A stretch of 64,000 nt of DNA, taken from Pseudomonadota bacterium. GTDB taxonomy: Bacteria; Pseudomonadota; Gammaproteobacteria; Steroidobacterales; Steroidobacteraceae. Position numbers and translations under genes: made by a program. Shown in pieces: positions 28,643 through 38,315 of the stretch. The notes beneath the pieces are model-generated. The model saw only the letters and a list, made by a program, of their open reading frames with translations. It was not told where the DNA came from and made no database searches. Each line of letters begins with the position of its first letter. Position 1 is the first letter of the stretch. The stretch covers positions 62,001 to 126,000 of the forward strand of contig JAJYUA010000005.1 of NCBI GenBank assembly GCA_021792755.1. The letters run 5' to 3'.

Positions 28643-29449
28643 ATGGAACATGCCGAAGATATGTTGATCGAGCGCATCTGGTCGGCCAACGCCTACCGGA
28701 ATTTTCACTATCTGATCGCCTGTGCCGAGACCGGCGAGGCGCTTGCCGTCGATCCGCTGCAGTGGCGCATGTGCCTCGCCGCAGCGCGCAGGCGCGGCTG
28801 GACGATCACCCATATCCTCAATACGCACGAGCATGGGGATCACGTCGGCGGCAACGCCGGCCTGGTGGGCGCGACCGGTGCCAGGGTCCTCGCGCACGCC
28901 GCGGCTGCGGGGCGCATCGGGGGCGTCGACCGGGGCCTCTGCGAGGGCGATGTCATCCGAATCGGACGAGTCGAGCTCGAGTGCCTGGACACTCCCGGGC
29001 ACACGATGGCGCACATCTGCGCTCTGGCGCACGGCGCGCAGCCGGCGCTGTTCTGCGGCGACACGCTGTTCAACGCCGGCGCCGGCAATTGCCGCAATGG
29101 CGGACAGCCCGAGCAGCTGTACCGGACCTTCGCCACGCGCCTCGCGAAGCTTCCCGATGAGACCCGGGTGTTCCCGGGGCACGAGTACCTCGCCCGCAAT
29201 CTGCAGTTCACCCTGGACCGCGAGCCCGACAACGCCGCGGCGCGCGATCTGCTCGGCTCGCTGCGCGAGGATGATCCAGCGGCGGCTGCCGTGACCACCC
29301 TCGGCGAAGAGAAACGCATCAACACATTCTTCCGTCTGGCGAGTCCCACCGTGATCGCGCGCCTGCGCGAGGCGTTCCCGGGCCTGCGGCAGCGGCCGGA
29401 CGCGCGCACCGTGTTCCTGGGATTGCGCGAGCTGCGCGACCGCTGGTAG
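28643..29449 (+). CDS. gloB: Hydroxyacylglutathione hydrolase (glyoxalase II)
   Basis: Hydrolyses S-lactoylglutathione to lactate and glutathione. The 268 residues begin with a metallo-beta-lactamase domain: metal motif THEHGDHVGGNAG, then LDTPGHTMAHICA and FCGDTLFNAGAGNC, and FPGHEYLARNLQF. A C-terminal HAGH-like domain follows, with EEKRINTFFRLASPTVIARL in the region that contacts glutathione. ATG at 28643 has GGGAG about 8 bases upstream. It completes the glyoxalase pathway with gloA at 14166. Confidence 0.92.
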   Translation: MEHAEDMLIERIWSANAYRNFHYLIACAETGEALAVDPLQWRMCLAAARRRGWTITHILNTHEHGDHVGGNAGLVGATGARVLAHAAAAGRIGGVDRGLCEGDVIRIGRVELECLDTPGHTMAHICALAHGAQPALFCGDTLFNAGAGNCRNGGQPEQLYRTFATRLAKLPDETRVFPGHEYLARNLQFTLDREPDNAAARDLLGSLREDDPAAAAVTTLGEEKRINTFFRLASPTVIARLREAFPGLRQRPDARTVFLGLRELRDRW

Positions 29450-29525
29450 CCGGCCAGCGCAGCGAGGGACAAAACTCGCCCGCGGCGCCTGGCAGAGCGG
29501 CCAACGCGAGCGCGGGCCAATGGAG

Positions 29526-29531
29526 TAGAAT
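29526..29531 (+). promoter_or_regulatory. -10-like hexamer before uvrD
   Basis: TAGAAT lies 9 bases before the uvrD ATG, in the 91-bp gap after gloB. It would give a very short or absent 5' leader. No -35 box is evident. Confidence 0.4.
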
Positions 29532-29540
29532 GTGCGCTCA

Positions 29541-31775
29541 ATGACTCTCGATCCGATCCTCGAGCCCCTCAACGAGGCCCAGCGCGCCGCGGTCTGCGCG
29601 CCCCTCGCCCCCGTGCTGGTGCTGGCAGGCGCCGGCAGCGGCAAGACGCGCGTGCTCACGCACCGCATCGCCTGGCTGATCGAGGCGCAGGGCGCCTCCC
29701 CGCATTCGATCCTGTCGGTGACCTTCACCAACAAGGCGGCCGGCGAGATGCGCACGCGCGTCGAGCACCTGCTCGGCACGCCGCCCGGGGCGCTTTGGAT
29801 CGGCACCTTTCACGGCATCGCGCACCGGCTGCTGCGCCGCCACTGGCGCGAAGCCGGACTGCTCGAAGGCTTCCAGATCCTGGACGGCGAGGACCAGCAG
29901 CGTCTCATCAAAAAGCTGCTGAAGTCCCAACAGCTCGATGAGTCGCGCTGGGCACCGCGCGAGGTTCAGTGGTTCATCAATTCCAACAAGGACGAGGGCC
30001 GCCGGCCGAAGGATCTCAAGGCCGGCAACGACCCGGTCCGCACGCAGATGATCCGTCTTTACGGGCTGTACGAGGAGACCTGCGCACGCAACGGCGTGGT
30101 CGACTTCGCCGAGCTGCTGCTGCGCGCCTTCGAGCTCTGGCGCGACCAGCCGGCGCTGCTCGCGCATTATCGGCAGCGCTTCGGCCACGTGCTGGTGGAT
30201 GAGTTCCAGGATACCAACACCATCCAGTATGCCTGGCTGCGCCTGATCGCCGGTCCCGAGGGCCACCCGTACGTGGTGGGGGACGACGATCAATCGGTGT
30301 ACCGGTGGCGAGGAGCGCGTGTCGAGAACCTGCTGCAGTTCCAGCGCGACTTCGCCGGCGCCAGGCTCTACCGCCTGGAGCAGAATTACCGCTCCACCGG
30401 CACCATCCTGGCCGCCGCCAACGGCCTCATCGCCAACAACTCGGGCAGGCTCGGCAAGACGTTGTGGACCAGCGGCGAGCACGGTGAGCCCGTCCGCCTG
30501 TACGCCGCGTTCAATGAGCGTGACGAGGCGGAGTTCGTCAGCCACCGCATCCGCGATCACGTGGCGCACGGCGGAGCGCGCCGCGACATCGCCATCCTTT
30601 ACCGCTCCAACGCGCAGTCGCGAATGTTTGAGGAAACGTTTCTCGCCGCCCGCATACCCTATCGCGTCTACGGCGGACTCAGGTTTTTCGAGCGTGCCGA
30701 AATCAAGGATGCGCTGGCGTATCTGCGGCTGCTCGTGAACCGTCGCGACGACGCCTCGTTCGAGCGTGTGGTGAACCTGCCGACGCGCGGCATCGGCGCA
30801 AAGAGCCTCGATGCGATACGCGAGGCGGCAAGGAGCGCGGGCGGCTCGCTGTGGGAGGCGGCCGGCTGTCTCGGCTCGACGCTAGGCCCGAAGGCTTCCG
30901 GGGCGCTGCAGGGCTTCATGGGGCTCATCGAGCGGCTCGCCGCCGAGCTCGCCGGGCTTGCGCTGCACGAGCAGGTCGACCGCGTGCTTGCCTCGAGCGG
31001 GCTGATCGAATTCCACAAGCGCGAGAAGGCCGACCGCGGCGAGGCCCGGGTGGAGAACCTCGAGGAGCTCGTGAGCGCCGCCCGCGGCTTCAGCGCCGAG
31101 GGCGCCGACACCGAGCTGTCGCCTCTTGAGGCGTTCCTCGCGCACGCGGCGCTCGAGTCCGGGGAGGGTCAGGCGGGCGCCTGGGAGGACTGCGTGCAGA
31201 TGATGACGTTGCACACCGCCAAGGGCCTGGAGTTTCCAGTGGTGTTTCTCTGCGGCATGGAGGACGGGCTGTTCCCCCATCAACGCTCGATCGGCGATCT
31301 CGACGGCCTGGAGGAGGAGCGCCGACTCTGTTACGTCGGCATGACCCGCGCCATGAAGCAGCTTTACCTGACCTACGCCGAGCAGCGCCGCCTGCACGGC
31401 ATCGACAGCTACAGCCAACCCTCGCGCTTCATCAAGGAGACCCCGCAAGAGCTGCTCGAGGAGGTCCGGCCGCGCCTGCAAGTGTCGCGGCCGCTCGCCT
31501 ACGGCGCGGCCGGCGCCGGCGGCCCTCCGTGGCGGCAGGGCTCCGAGCCCCGGCATCCGGTCGGAACGTTCGGCTCTTCGGGCCACGCCCGCCTGCACCG
31601 CGACCCGGACATGCCCGGCATTCATCTTGGGGCGCGGGTGCGCCACGGCAAGTTCGGCGAGGGCGTCGTTCTCAGCCTCGAGGGCTGCGGCCCCCAAGCC
31701 CGCGTGCAGGTCAATTTCGAGCGGCAGGGGACCAAGTGGCTGGTCGCGCAGTACGCGAAGCTCGAGCCGCTGTAG
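29541..31775 (+). CDS. uvrD: DNA helicase II UvrD
   Basis: Superfamily 1 3'-5' helicase for nucleotide excision and mismatch repair. The 744 residues contain Q-motif LNEAQRAAV, Walker A AGAGSGKTRVLTHR (residues 30-36 at its core), motif Ia TFTNKAAGEMR, Walker B VDEFQDTN, motif III VGDDDQSVYRWRGA, motif IV region LEQNYRSTGTIL, MTLHTAKGLEFPVVF and motif VI RRLCYVGMTRAMKQLYL. The C-terminal IHLGARVRHGKFGEGVVLSL stretch is the small Tudor-like fold of UvrD/PcrA. I use ATG at 29541; GTG at 29532 is in frame. The trkA ATG begins 5 bases after its stop. Confidence 0.97.
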   Translation: MTLDPILEPLNEAQRAAVCAPLAPVLVLAGAGSGKTRVLTHRIAWLIEAQGASPHSILSVTFTNKAAGEMRTRVEHLLGTPPGALWIGTFHGIAHRLLRRHWREAGLLEGFQILDGEDQQRLIKKLLKSQQLDESRWAPREVQWFINSNKDEGRRPKDLKAGNDPVRTQMIRLYGLYEETCARNGVVDFAELLLRAFELWRDQPALLAHYRQRFGHVLVDEFQDTNTIQYAWLRLIAGPEGHPYVVGDDDQSVYRWRGARVENLLQFQRDFAGARLYRLEQNYRSTGTILAAANGLIANNSGRLGKTLWTSGEHGEPVRLYAAFNERDEAEFVSHRIRDHVAHGGARRDIAILYRSNAQSRMFEETFLAARIPYRVYGGLRFFERAEIKDALAYLRLLVNRRDDASFERVVNLPTRGIGAKSLDAIREAARSAGGSLWEAAGCLGSTLGPKASGALQGFMGLIERLAAELAGLALHEQVDRVLASSGLIEFHKREKADRGEARVENLEELVSAARGFSAEGADTELSPLEAFLAHAALESGEGQAGAWEDCVQMMTLHTAKGLEFPVVFLCGMEDGLFPHQRSIGDLDGLEEERRLCYVGMTRAMKQLYLTYAEQRRLHGIDSYSQPSRFIKETPQELLEEVRPRLQVSRPLAYGAAGAGGPPWRQGSEPRHPVGTFGSSGHARLHRDPDMPGIHLGARVRHGKFGEGVVLSLEGCGPQARVQVNFERQGTKWLVAQYAKLEPL

Positions 31776-31779
31776 AGAA

Positions 31780-33150
31780 ATGAAAATACTCATCCTCGGC
31801 GCCGGCCAGGTGGGCCGTACGGTGGCCCGCCATTTCTCGCGCGAGGAGGCCAACGATGTGACCGTCGTCGACATCGACGAGGACGTGCTGCGCGACCTGC
31901 AGGACCGGCTCGATGTGCATACCGTGGCCGGCAATGCCGCCCATCCGGGCGTGCTGCAGGCGGCGGGCGCGGCCGAGGCCGACATCCTGGTCGCACTGAC
32001 CAACAGCGATGAGGTCAACATGGTGGCATGCGAGGTGGCGTTCTGCCTGTTTCGCACGCCCACCAAGATCGCCCGCATCCGCGCCGCCGCATACACCGCA
32101 AGACCCCAGCTGTTCGGCGAGCAGGCCATCGCGGTCGATGTGCTCATCAGCCCCGAGCAGCTGGTGACCGAATACCTCGAGCAGCTGATCCGCCATCCGG
32201 GCGCGCTGCAGGTGCTCGAGTTCGCCGCCGGCAACGTGCTGCTGGCGGGCGCACGCGCCGCGCGGGGCGGACCGATCACCGGGCACCGCCTGCGCGAGCT
32301 GCCGGAGCATCTGGATGGCGTCGAGGCGCGCGTGGTGGCGGTCTACCGCGGCGGCCGTGCCGTCCCCGCCGAGGGCGACACGGTCATAGAGGAAGGCGAC
32401 GAGGTGTTCTTCCTCGCCGCCCGCGATGACGTTCACCGTGTAATCGTCGCGCTGCGCAAGGAGAGCGCCCGCGTCCGCCGGGTGGTCATCGCCGGCGGCG
32501 GCAACATCGGATTGCGTCTTTCGCGTGCGCTCGAGGACACCGCCCAGATCAAGCTGATCGAGCACGACCCGCGCCGGGCCCGCCTGGCGTCCGAGCAGCT
32601 CGAGAACACCATCGTGCTCGCCGGGGACGCGGCCGACGAGGAGTTGCTGATCGAGGAGAACATAGACAGCGCGGACGTATTTGCGGCCGTGACGAACTCC
32701 GAGGAAGCGAACATTCTGTCCGCCATGCTCGCCAAGAGACTCGGCGCGCGCAAGGTGATGGCTCTGGTCAACCGGCCTTCTTACGTCGACCTCATCGAGA
32801 GCGGCAGCATCGATGTGGCGATCGCCCCGCAAGTCATCACCATCGGATCGCTCCTGGCGCATGTCAGGCGCGGGGAGCTGGTGCGGGTGTATTCACTGCG
32901 GCGCGGCGCCGCAGAGGCCATCGAGGCGATCGCCCGCGGCGAGGAGGGCAGCTCGCGGGTGGTCGGGCGCATGGTCGGGGAGATCGAGCTGCCGGAGGGC
33001 GCCGCCATCGGCGCCATCGTGCGCGCTGAGCGGATGATCGTTGCCCATCACGATACCCCCGTGCAGGCGAACGATCACGTGATTCTCTTCCTGCCCGATA
33101 AACGCCACATCGACGCGATCGAGCAGCTGTTCACGCGGGCGGCGCCCTAG
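31780..33150 (+). CDS. trkA: Trk potassium uptake NAD-binding subunit TrkA
   Basis: Cytoplasmic gating subunit of the Trk potassium channel. The 456 residues hold two RCK repeats, each a Rossmann domain followed by a TrkA-C domain. The first NAD motif is LGAGQVGRTVA at residues 6-16; the second is VIAGGGNIGLRLS near residue 235. VDIDEDVLRDL and IEHDPRRARL mark the ends of the second strands. ATG at 31780 directly follows uvrD, and trkH follows after 23 bp, so both Trk subunits are co-expressed. Confidence 0.96.
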   Translation: MKILILGAGQVGRTVARHFSREEANDVTVVDIDEDVLRDLQDRLDVHTVAGNAAHPGVLQAAGAAEADILVALTNSDEVNMVACEVAFCLFRTPTKIARIRAAAYTARPQLFGEQAIAVDVLISPEQLVTEYLEQLIRHPGALQVLEFAAGNVLLAGARAARGGPITGHRLRELPEHLDGVEARVVAVYRGGRAVPAEGDTVIEEGDEVFFLAARDDVHRVIVALRKESARVRRVVIAGGGNIGLRLSRALEDTAQIKLIEHDPRRARLASEQLENTIVLAGDAADEELLIEENIDSADVFAAVTNSEEANILSAMLAKRLGARKVMALVNRPSYVDLIESGSIDVAIAPQVITIGSLLAHVRRGELVRVYSLRRGAAEAIEAIARGEEGSSRVVGRMVGEIELPEGAAIGAIVRAERMIVAHHDTPVQANDHVILFLPDKRHIDAIEQLFTRAAP

Positions 33151-33173
33151 CAGGGGCCCGGCGGGGGAAGAGC

Positions 33174-34628
33174 ATGCTCGGCGTGACGTATTTTCTCGGG
33201 TTCATCCTGGCCGCGTTCGGCCTCGTATATCTGCTTCCGATCGGTTGCTCGCTCGTCACCGGAGACGGATTGTGGCCCACCTTTCTGCTGTGCGCGGCGC
33301 TGACTTCGGCGACGGGGCTGCTGCTGGCCGCCGCCACCTACCGGCACCGCCGCGAGCTCAAGCCGCGCGATGGCTTCATGCTGGTGACCCTCGGCTGGAT
33401 CCTGTTGCCGGCGTCGGCCACGCTGCCGCTGCTGCTGGCCATTCCGGGATTGACCTTCACGCGGGCGTTGTTCGAGACCATGTCGGGCCTCACGACCACG
33501 GGCTCGACGGTACTCACGGGCCTCGACACCCTGGCGCCATCGCTGAATTTCTGGCGTGAATCGCTGACCTGGGTCGGCGGGCTCACGGGCATCGTGCTGG
33601 CCATGGGCGTCATGCCGCTGCTCGGCATCGGCGGCATGCAGCTGTACAAGGCCGAGGCACCCGGGCCGGTCAGAGACGAGAGGCTCGAGCCGCGCATCAC
33701 CGAGGCCGCCCGGTCCGTCTGGCTGGTCTACGTGCTGCTCACCGTCGCAGGCGTTGCCGGACTCAGGCTGTCCGGCATGAGTTGGTTCGATGCCGTCTGC
33801 CACGCCTTTTCGGCGGTATCCCTGGGCGGGTTCTCGACACACGACGCCGGCATAGGCTACTTCCACTCCGCTGCGGTTCAGGTCGTGCTGATGGTGTTGA
33901 TGCTGGCGGCGTCGATCAATTTCACCCGTCATTTCGTGGCGCTGCGGCGGATGACGTTGAAGCCCTACGGCAACGATCCGGAGCTCAAGGCGATGGCCGT
34001 GGTGCTCGTCGTCAGCATAGCCGTCATCGCCGTGCTGCTCACCTCGGACCACGTATACCCGACGTTCGACACCGCGCTGCGCTACGCGGCCTTCAATGTC
34101 ATCTCGATGGCCACCACCACGGGCTGGGTGGCGGCCGGGCACGCCTCCTACGCAATCTGGCCGGTGTTCGTGCCCATCTGGCTGCTGTTCCTCTCCGGCA
34201 TCGTGTGCAGCACCGGCACCTCGGGCGGCGGCATCAAGATGTTTCGCACGCTGGTGCTGGTCAGGCAGGCCGGCAGGGAGTTGAAGCTTCTGGTGCACCC
34301 GAGCGCGGTGGCGCCCGTGCGCATCGGCGGCCGGTCGATTCCGCAGCGCGCGGCGAACGCGGTGCTTGCGTTCATCGTTCTTTATTTCATGGCGGTTGCG
34401 CTGCTGCTCTTCTCCATGCTGCTGACAGGCATGGGTTTCGACACCGCGTTCCGTGTGGTCGTCGCATCGATCAACAACACGGCCTACGGGCTGGCGGGCC
34501 GGACCGGGTGGAACCTGCACAGCCTGAATCCGGCGCAGACTTGGATCTGCACGGTGGCGATGCTGCTCGGGAGGCTGGAGATCTTCAGCGTTATCGTGCT
34601 GTTCACGCGCACGTTCTGGCGGAAGTAG
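33174..34628 (+). CDS. trkH: Trk potassium uptake membrane subunit TrkH
   Basis: Potassium-translocating membrane protein of 484 residues with four pore-like repeats. Their selectivity segments can be read in order: GLTTTGSTVL, VSLGGFSTHDAG, MATTTGWVAAG and NNTAYGLAG. Hydrophobic helices alternate along the whole chain, and SGIVCSTGTSGGGIKMFRTL is the family signature of the intramembrane loop region. ATG at 33174 has a strong GGGGGAAG upstream. Its last 26 bp overlap the 3' end of the opposite-strand MFS gene, so transcripts from the two sides meet head-on here. Confidence 0.96.
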   Translation: MLGVTYFLGFILAAFGLVYLLPIGCSLVTGDGLWPTFLLCAALTSATGLLLAAATYRHRRELKPRDGFMLVTLGWILLPASATLPLLLAIPGLTFTRALFETMSGLTTTGSTVLTGLDTLAPSLNFWRESLTWVGGLTGIVLAMGVMPLLGIGGMQLYKAEAPGPVRDERLEPRITEAARSVWLVYVLLTVAGVAGLRLSGMSWFDAVCHAFSAVSLGGFSTHDAGIGYFHSAAVQVVLMVLMLAASINFTRHFVALRRMTLKPYGNDPELKAMAVVLVVSIAVIAVLLTSDHVYPTFDTALRYAAFNVISMATTTGWVAAGHASYAIWPVFVPIWLLFLSGIVCSTGTSGGGIKMFRTLVLVRQAGRELKLLVHPSAVAPVRIGGRSIPQRAANAVLAFIVLYFMAVALLLFSMLLTGMGFDTAFRVVVASINNTAYGLAGRTGWNLHSLNPAQTWICTVAMLLGRLEIFSVIVLFTRTFWRK

Positions 34629-36096
34629 CCAGCGAGTGCGCGCCGGGCTCGGCGACGCGCCACATGCACAGGCCGGCGATCAGCAGGCTCGCCCCGCCCA
34701 GCACCAGGCCGAACACCGGCTTGTCGCCGCAGAACACTCGCAGCAGCACGCCGAGCGCGCTCGCCGCCAGTATCTGCGGAATCACGATGAAGAAGTTGAA
34801 GATTCCCATGTACACGCCCATCTTCTCCGCCGGCAGGCTGTCGGCGAGCAGCGTGTACGGAAGCGAGAGGATGGATGCCCAGCCGAAGCCGACCCCGAGC
34901 ATGGAAAGCAGCAGCCAGTCAGGATCGCGGACCCAGAGGAACGAGATCAGCCCGAGCGCGGCCAGCGTCAGATTGACCACGTGGCTCGAGCGCAGCCCCG
35001 CCAGGCGCACCATCAGAGGGATGACGGCCGCCGCCAGCACCGCGAAGCCGTTGTATGCGCCGAACAGCACGCCGACCCAGTTCGCCCCCGCGTTATAGGC
35101 CGCCGACAGGGGATTGGAGCTGCCGAACTGCAGCGAGGTGACCGCCGGCGTGGTGTAGATCCACATGGCGAACATGGCAAACCAGGAGAAAAACTGCACC
35201 CAGGCCAGGCGCCGCATCGGCGCCGGCATGCCGTAAAGATCGGCCATCACCTGGCGGGTCATGCCGCGGTTGCCCGTCGCGCTCAGCCACAGGAACAGCG
35301 CGCCGGCAAGCGCAAGTCCCGCGGCCAGCAGATACAGCTGACGGCTCAGTGAGAAGTGCCAGATCGCCCAGGCCGCGGCGACGCCGAGCGCCACCCAGAC
35401 CAACCCGGGCCGCCAGGCGCTCGACACGTCGGTATCACGCGCCGGCGGCGAATCGCTGAATGCGTGCAGTTGCTCGGGCGGATATTCTCGCGTGGTCAGA
35501 ACCGTCCACAGCACCGCCCCGAGCAGCGCGGCTCCGCCGATGTAGAAGGCGATGCGCACCGTGGCGGGAATCTCTCCGGCCGGCGCCACATTGGCCACAC
35601 CGAGCCGGGTGAGAAGCCACGGCAGCACCGAGGCCAGCACGGCGCCGAGGCCGATGAACAAGCTCTGCAAGGCAAAGCCCAGCGGCCGCTGCGAGGCCGG
35701 CAGCTGATCGGCGACGAATGCCCGAAACGGCTCCATCGAGATGTTGAGGGATGCGTCCATCACCCACAGCATCACCGCCGCCACCCACAGCACGGGGGAC
35801 TCCGGCATCGCCAGCAAAGCCAGCGTGGTGAGGACCGCGCCGGCGAGGAAGTACGGGCGGCGCCTGCCGAGCCGCCCCCAGGTATGATCGGAGGCGTGGC
35901 CTACGAGCGGCTGCACCACCAGGCCCGTGAGCGGAGCGGCCACCCACAGCAGCGGGATTTGCGCAAGATGCGCCCCGAGGGTCTGAAAGATGCGGCTGAC
36001 GTTGGCATTCTGCAGACCGAAGCCGAACTGGATGCCCAGAAAGCCGACGGACATGTTGCAGATCCGCCGCCACGACAGCGCGGGCCTGGCGCTCAC
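34603..36096 (-). CDS. MFS sugar transporter of the maltose/sucrose (SLC45-like) type
   Basis: Twelve-helix major facilitator, 497 residues. MSVGFLGIQFGFGLQNANVSRIFQTLGA near the N-terminus, PLVGHASDHTWGRLGRRRPYF and SMEPFRAFVADQLPASQRPLGFA are typical of the bacterial branch related to sucrose and maltose transporters found in alpha-glucan loci. I choose GTG at 36096: its first bases share the upstream glycosidase stop in a GTGA overlap, and the protein then starts VSARPALSWRRICNMSVG. This coupling ties the transporter to the secreted glycosidase. The expected role is uptake of maltose or malto-oligosaccharides across the inner membrane. Confidence 0.85.
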   Translation of the reverse strand: MSARPALSWRRICNMSVGFLGIQFGFGLQNANVSRIFQTLGAHLAQIPLLWVAAPLTGLVVQPLVGHASDHTWGRLGRRRPYFLAGAVLTTLALLAMPESPVLWVAAVMLWVMDASLNISMEPFRAFVADQLPASQRPLGFALQSLFIGLGAVLASVLPWLLTRLGVANVAPAGEIPATVRIAFYIGGAALLGAVLWTVLTTREYPPEQLHAFSDSPPARDTDVSSAWRPGLVWVALGVAAAWAIWHFSLSRQLYLLAAGLALAGALFLWLSATGNRGMTRQVMADLYGMPAPMRRLAWVQFFSWFAMFAMWIYTTPAVTSLQFGSSNPLSAAYNAGANWVGVLFGAYNGFAVLAAAVIPLMVRLAGLRSSHVVNLTLAALGLISFLWVRDPDWLLLSMLGVGFGWASILSLPYTLLADSLPAEKMGVYMGIFNFFIVIPQILAASALGVLLRVFCGDKPVFGLVLGGASLLIAGLCMWRVAEPGAHSLATSARTCA

Positions 36097-38315
36097 CGCC
36101 GGCGCCCCGGGACGAGCGGGGCGACTCGCAGGCCGTAGATCTTCGCGCTGTTGACCGGGCCGGTGATACCGCCCTGGCCACCGGTGAAGTACGCGTAGTG
36201 CGCCAGATCGCTCATATTGAACCCGCCGGTGAGATCGAACACGCAACGCTCGCCCGCGCGCGCGCGGAATCGGACCACCGTGGAGGCCTGCACACCCTCG
36301 CTTTGCGGCATGACCAGGGGGCGTTCGCGCAGCACTTCGCCTGCGCAGCGGATGACCATGCGCCGCACCGCCGCGGTGATTCCGCTGCTGATCGGCCCGT
36401 GATCATTGTCATAGTCCACCCATGCCAGATACGCCCCGGAGCGCGGCGGGGTCCAGTGACGCGGCCAGGGCGCTTTGATGGTGCTCACCGGACCGACGCA
36501 GCGCGAGCGGCTGTGCAGCGATTGCAGGGCGCCCGCCCCGGGAGCGGTGACGCTGAAGCATTGCAGTCCGTCGCGCTGCGCGATCAAAGCGCTCCCCGAG
36601 ATCGATCCCCAACGCCGGCCGTTGAGGTAAAGAATGCCGGCAACGGCCGACTCGATGCGCCAGTGCGTTCCGTCCGCAGTCACCACGGGTGGCGGCGGCG
36701 TTGCCGGCAGATACATCGGCGCGTGCAGCCGCAGCGGAGCGAAGGCCACGCGGCGGCCGACCAGTCGCACCCGGGTCACCCGGCCCTCGCGCCGGACCGT
36801 TGCGGCCACGAGCAGATTGCCGTCGATGCGCGCCGGCCGCTCGAGCACGATGCGCCGGGTGCCGAGCGTCAGGCTGATGCTCCGGCGTGCGCCGAAGAGC
36901 ATCGGCACCAGGGAAGCCGGCAGCTTCGGATGAACGCTGCCGTCGTCCCGCACGCCGAACACCCCGCGGACCACCATGTCGAGATAGCCGGCCACCGACC
37001 AGAGCTGCCGGCGCGAGTCGACCACCGGGCCACCGAGCCGTCCGGGCACGTGAGTCGATTGCGTGCGCAGCGAGAAATTCTCCATGTTCGAGCCGGCAAG
37101 CGCCGCCCCGCGCACCAGCGAGCGCAGCTCGTGGGCGATGAGCGGCACATCCCGCACGCGCCGCGCGGCCCGCAGCGTGTAATCGCTGACGAACGGCCAG
37201 ATGGCCCGGTTGTGGTAAATGGGTTGATCGCGCCGCTCGGGCCAGATCACCGGGCTGCCGGCCGGCCAGGTCGGATAGCGTGCGAGGGCGCGCCGCGCGC
37301 GCGCCGGCGGGGCCACACCGCTCGTGACCGCCAGGTCGATGCCGAGCAGATCATAGGCGTCGTAAGGCGCCGGATGCACCCGCCCGCCGATGTAGCTCAT
37401 GTACAGGCCCTGCCTGGGCTGCCAGAACCGGCGGTTGATGGCCTCTCGCAGCGCCGCCGCCTGGGCCGAGTAGCGGCGAGCGAGGGCGGCGTGCCCGCGC
37501 CGGCGCGCCATCGTGGCCGCCAGCCGCAGTGCCTCGTAATGCAACACGTTCGTCGAGAGGGAGAACGACTGCGCGATGAACACGACGTTGTGCGCGGTCC
37601 ACTGCGGATAGGACTGTTGGCGCCAGTCGAGAAACGACGTCTCGCCGCGGTACAGGCCGACGTGTGGATCGAAGGTATAGCGGCGATCCTGGGCCAGATT
37701 GTCCTGTAACGCCTGGTAGACCGTGGCGGCGAAGTGGGGGGTACCGAGCAGATGCCGCGCGCCGAGGAACCACACCATCCGATCGGTGCTCACCGGCCAG
37801 CTGCCGCCCGAGCCGGTGTCCTCCATGACGTACAGTCCCTGCCGCACGCTGCTCGTGCGTGCCGGAGAGAGCTTGAACAGCAGAGAAGTTCGCGCACGCT
37901 GCGGATCGAATCGCCACAGCGCGAGGTCGGTGGAATAGGACAAATCGCGCGTCCAGGCGAACGGCCAGTCCTTGCCCGCGATGAAGCAGCGGCAGGGAAT
38001 GGGCTTGCCGTGATTGAAGGCCGGATCGTGTATGGCGCTCACCGAGTCCCTGCGCAGATCCGACTGCGCCATGGCGAACAGCGCATCGAACAGCGGGCTT
38101 GCGGTACGCGCGCGGAAGCGCTGCCGCTCGATGACCCGCTCGCCCGCGGGCGAGTGCAGCAGATAACCGCCGGGCCGCAAACTCACCCAGGCCCTCCGCC
38201 CCCGCCACGTAAGCCCCTGATGCCACGCGGGCGGCCCGGCGGCGGCGAGCGCCGGCATGAGGAGTGCGCAGGCCAGGGCGGCCGCCCACAGGCGGCGCGG
38301 AACCGGAGCTTTCAG
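36093..38315 (-). CDS. Secreted six-hairpin glycosidase-like protein (probable CTG start)
   Basis: An exported protein of about 740 residues with an (alpha/alpha)6 hairpin catalytic region. Recognisable stretches are DWPFAWTRDLSYSTDLALWR, MEDTGSGGSWPVSTDRMVWF, YDAYDLLGIDLAVTSG, ERRDQPIYHNRAIWPFVSDY and STHVPGRLGGPVVDSRRQLW, as in MGH/GH63/GH15-related enzymes. A beta-rich C-terminal part follows. The start is awkward: no ATG, GTG or TTG precedes the clear signal peptide, but CTG at 38315 gives LKAPVPRRLWAAALACALLM with a normal charged N-terminus and AxA site. The frame stays open for a further 230 codons upstream into a TonB-receptor-like leader, so a long fused product is formally possible. 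Substrate is inferred as an alpha-glucan from the locus. Confidence 0.75.
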   Translation of the reverse strand: MKAPVPRRLWAAALACALLMPALAAAGPPAWHQGLTWRGRRAWVSLRPGGYLLHSPAGERVIERQRFRARTASPLFDALFAMAQSDLRRDSVSAIHDPAFNHGKPIPCRCFIAGKDWPFAWTRDLSYSTDLALWRFDPQRARTSLLFKLSPARTSSVRQGLYVMEDTGSGGSWPVSTDRMVWFLGARHLLGTPHFAATVYQALQDNLAQDRRYTFDPHVGLYRGETSFLDWRQQSYPQWTAHNVVFIAQSFSLSTNVLHYEALRLAATMARRRGHAALARRYSAQAAALREAINRRFWQPRQGLYMSYIGGRVHPAPYDAYDLLGIDLAVTSGVAPPARARRALARYPTWPAGSPVIWPERRDQPIYHNRAIWPFVSDYTLRAARRVRDVPLIAHELRSLVRGAALAGSNMENFSLRTQSTHVPGRLGGPVVDSRRQLWSVAGYLDMVVRGVFGVRDDGSVHPKLPASLVPMLFGARRSISLTLGTRRIVLERPARIDGNLLVAATVRREGRVTRVRLVGRRVAFAPLRLHAPMYLPATPPPPVVTADGTHWRIESAVAGILYLNGRRWGSISGSALIAQRDGLQCFSVTAPGAGALQSLHSRSRCVGPVSTIKAPWPRHWTPPRSGAYLAWVDYDNDHGPISSGITAAVRRMVIRCAGEVLRERPLVMPQSEGVQASTVVRFRARAGERCVFDLTGGFNMSDLAHYAYFTGGQGGITGPVNSAKIYGLRVAPLVPGRRR

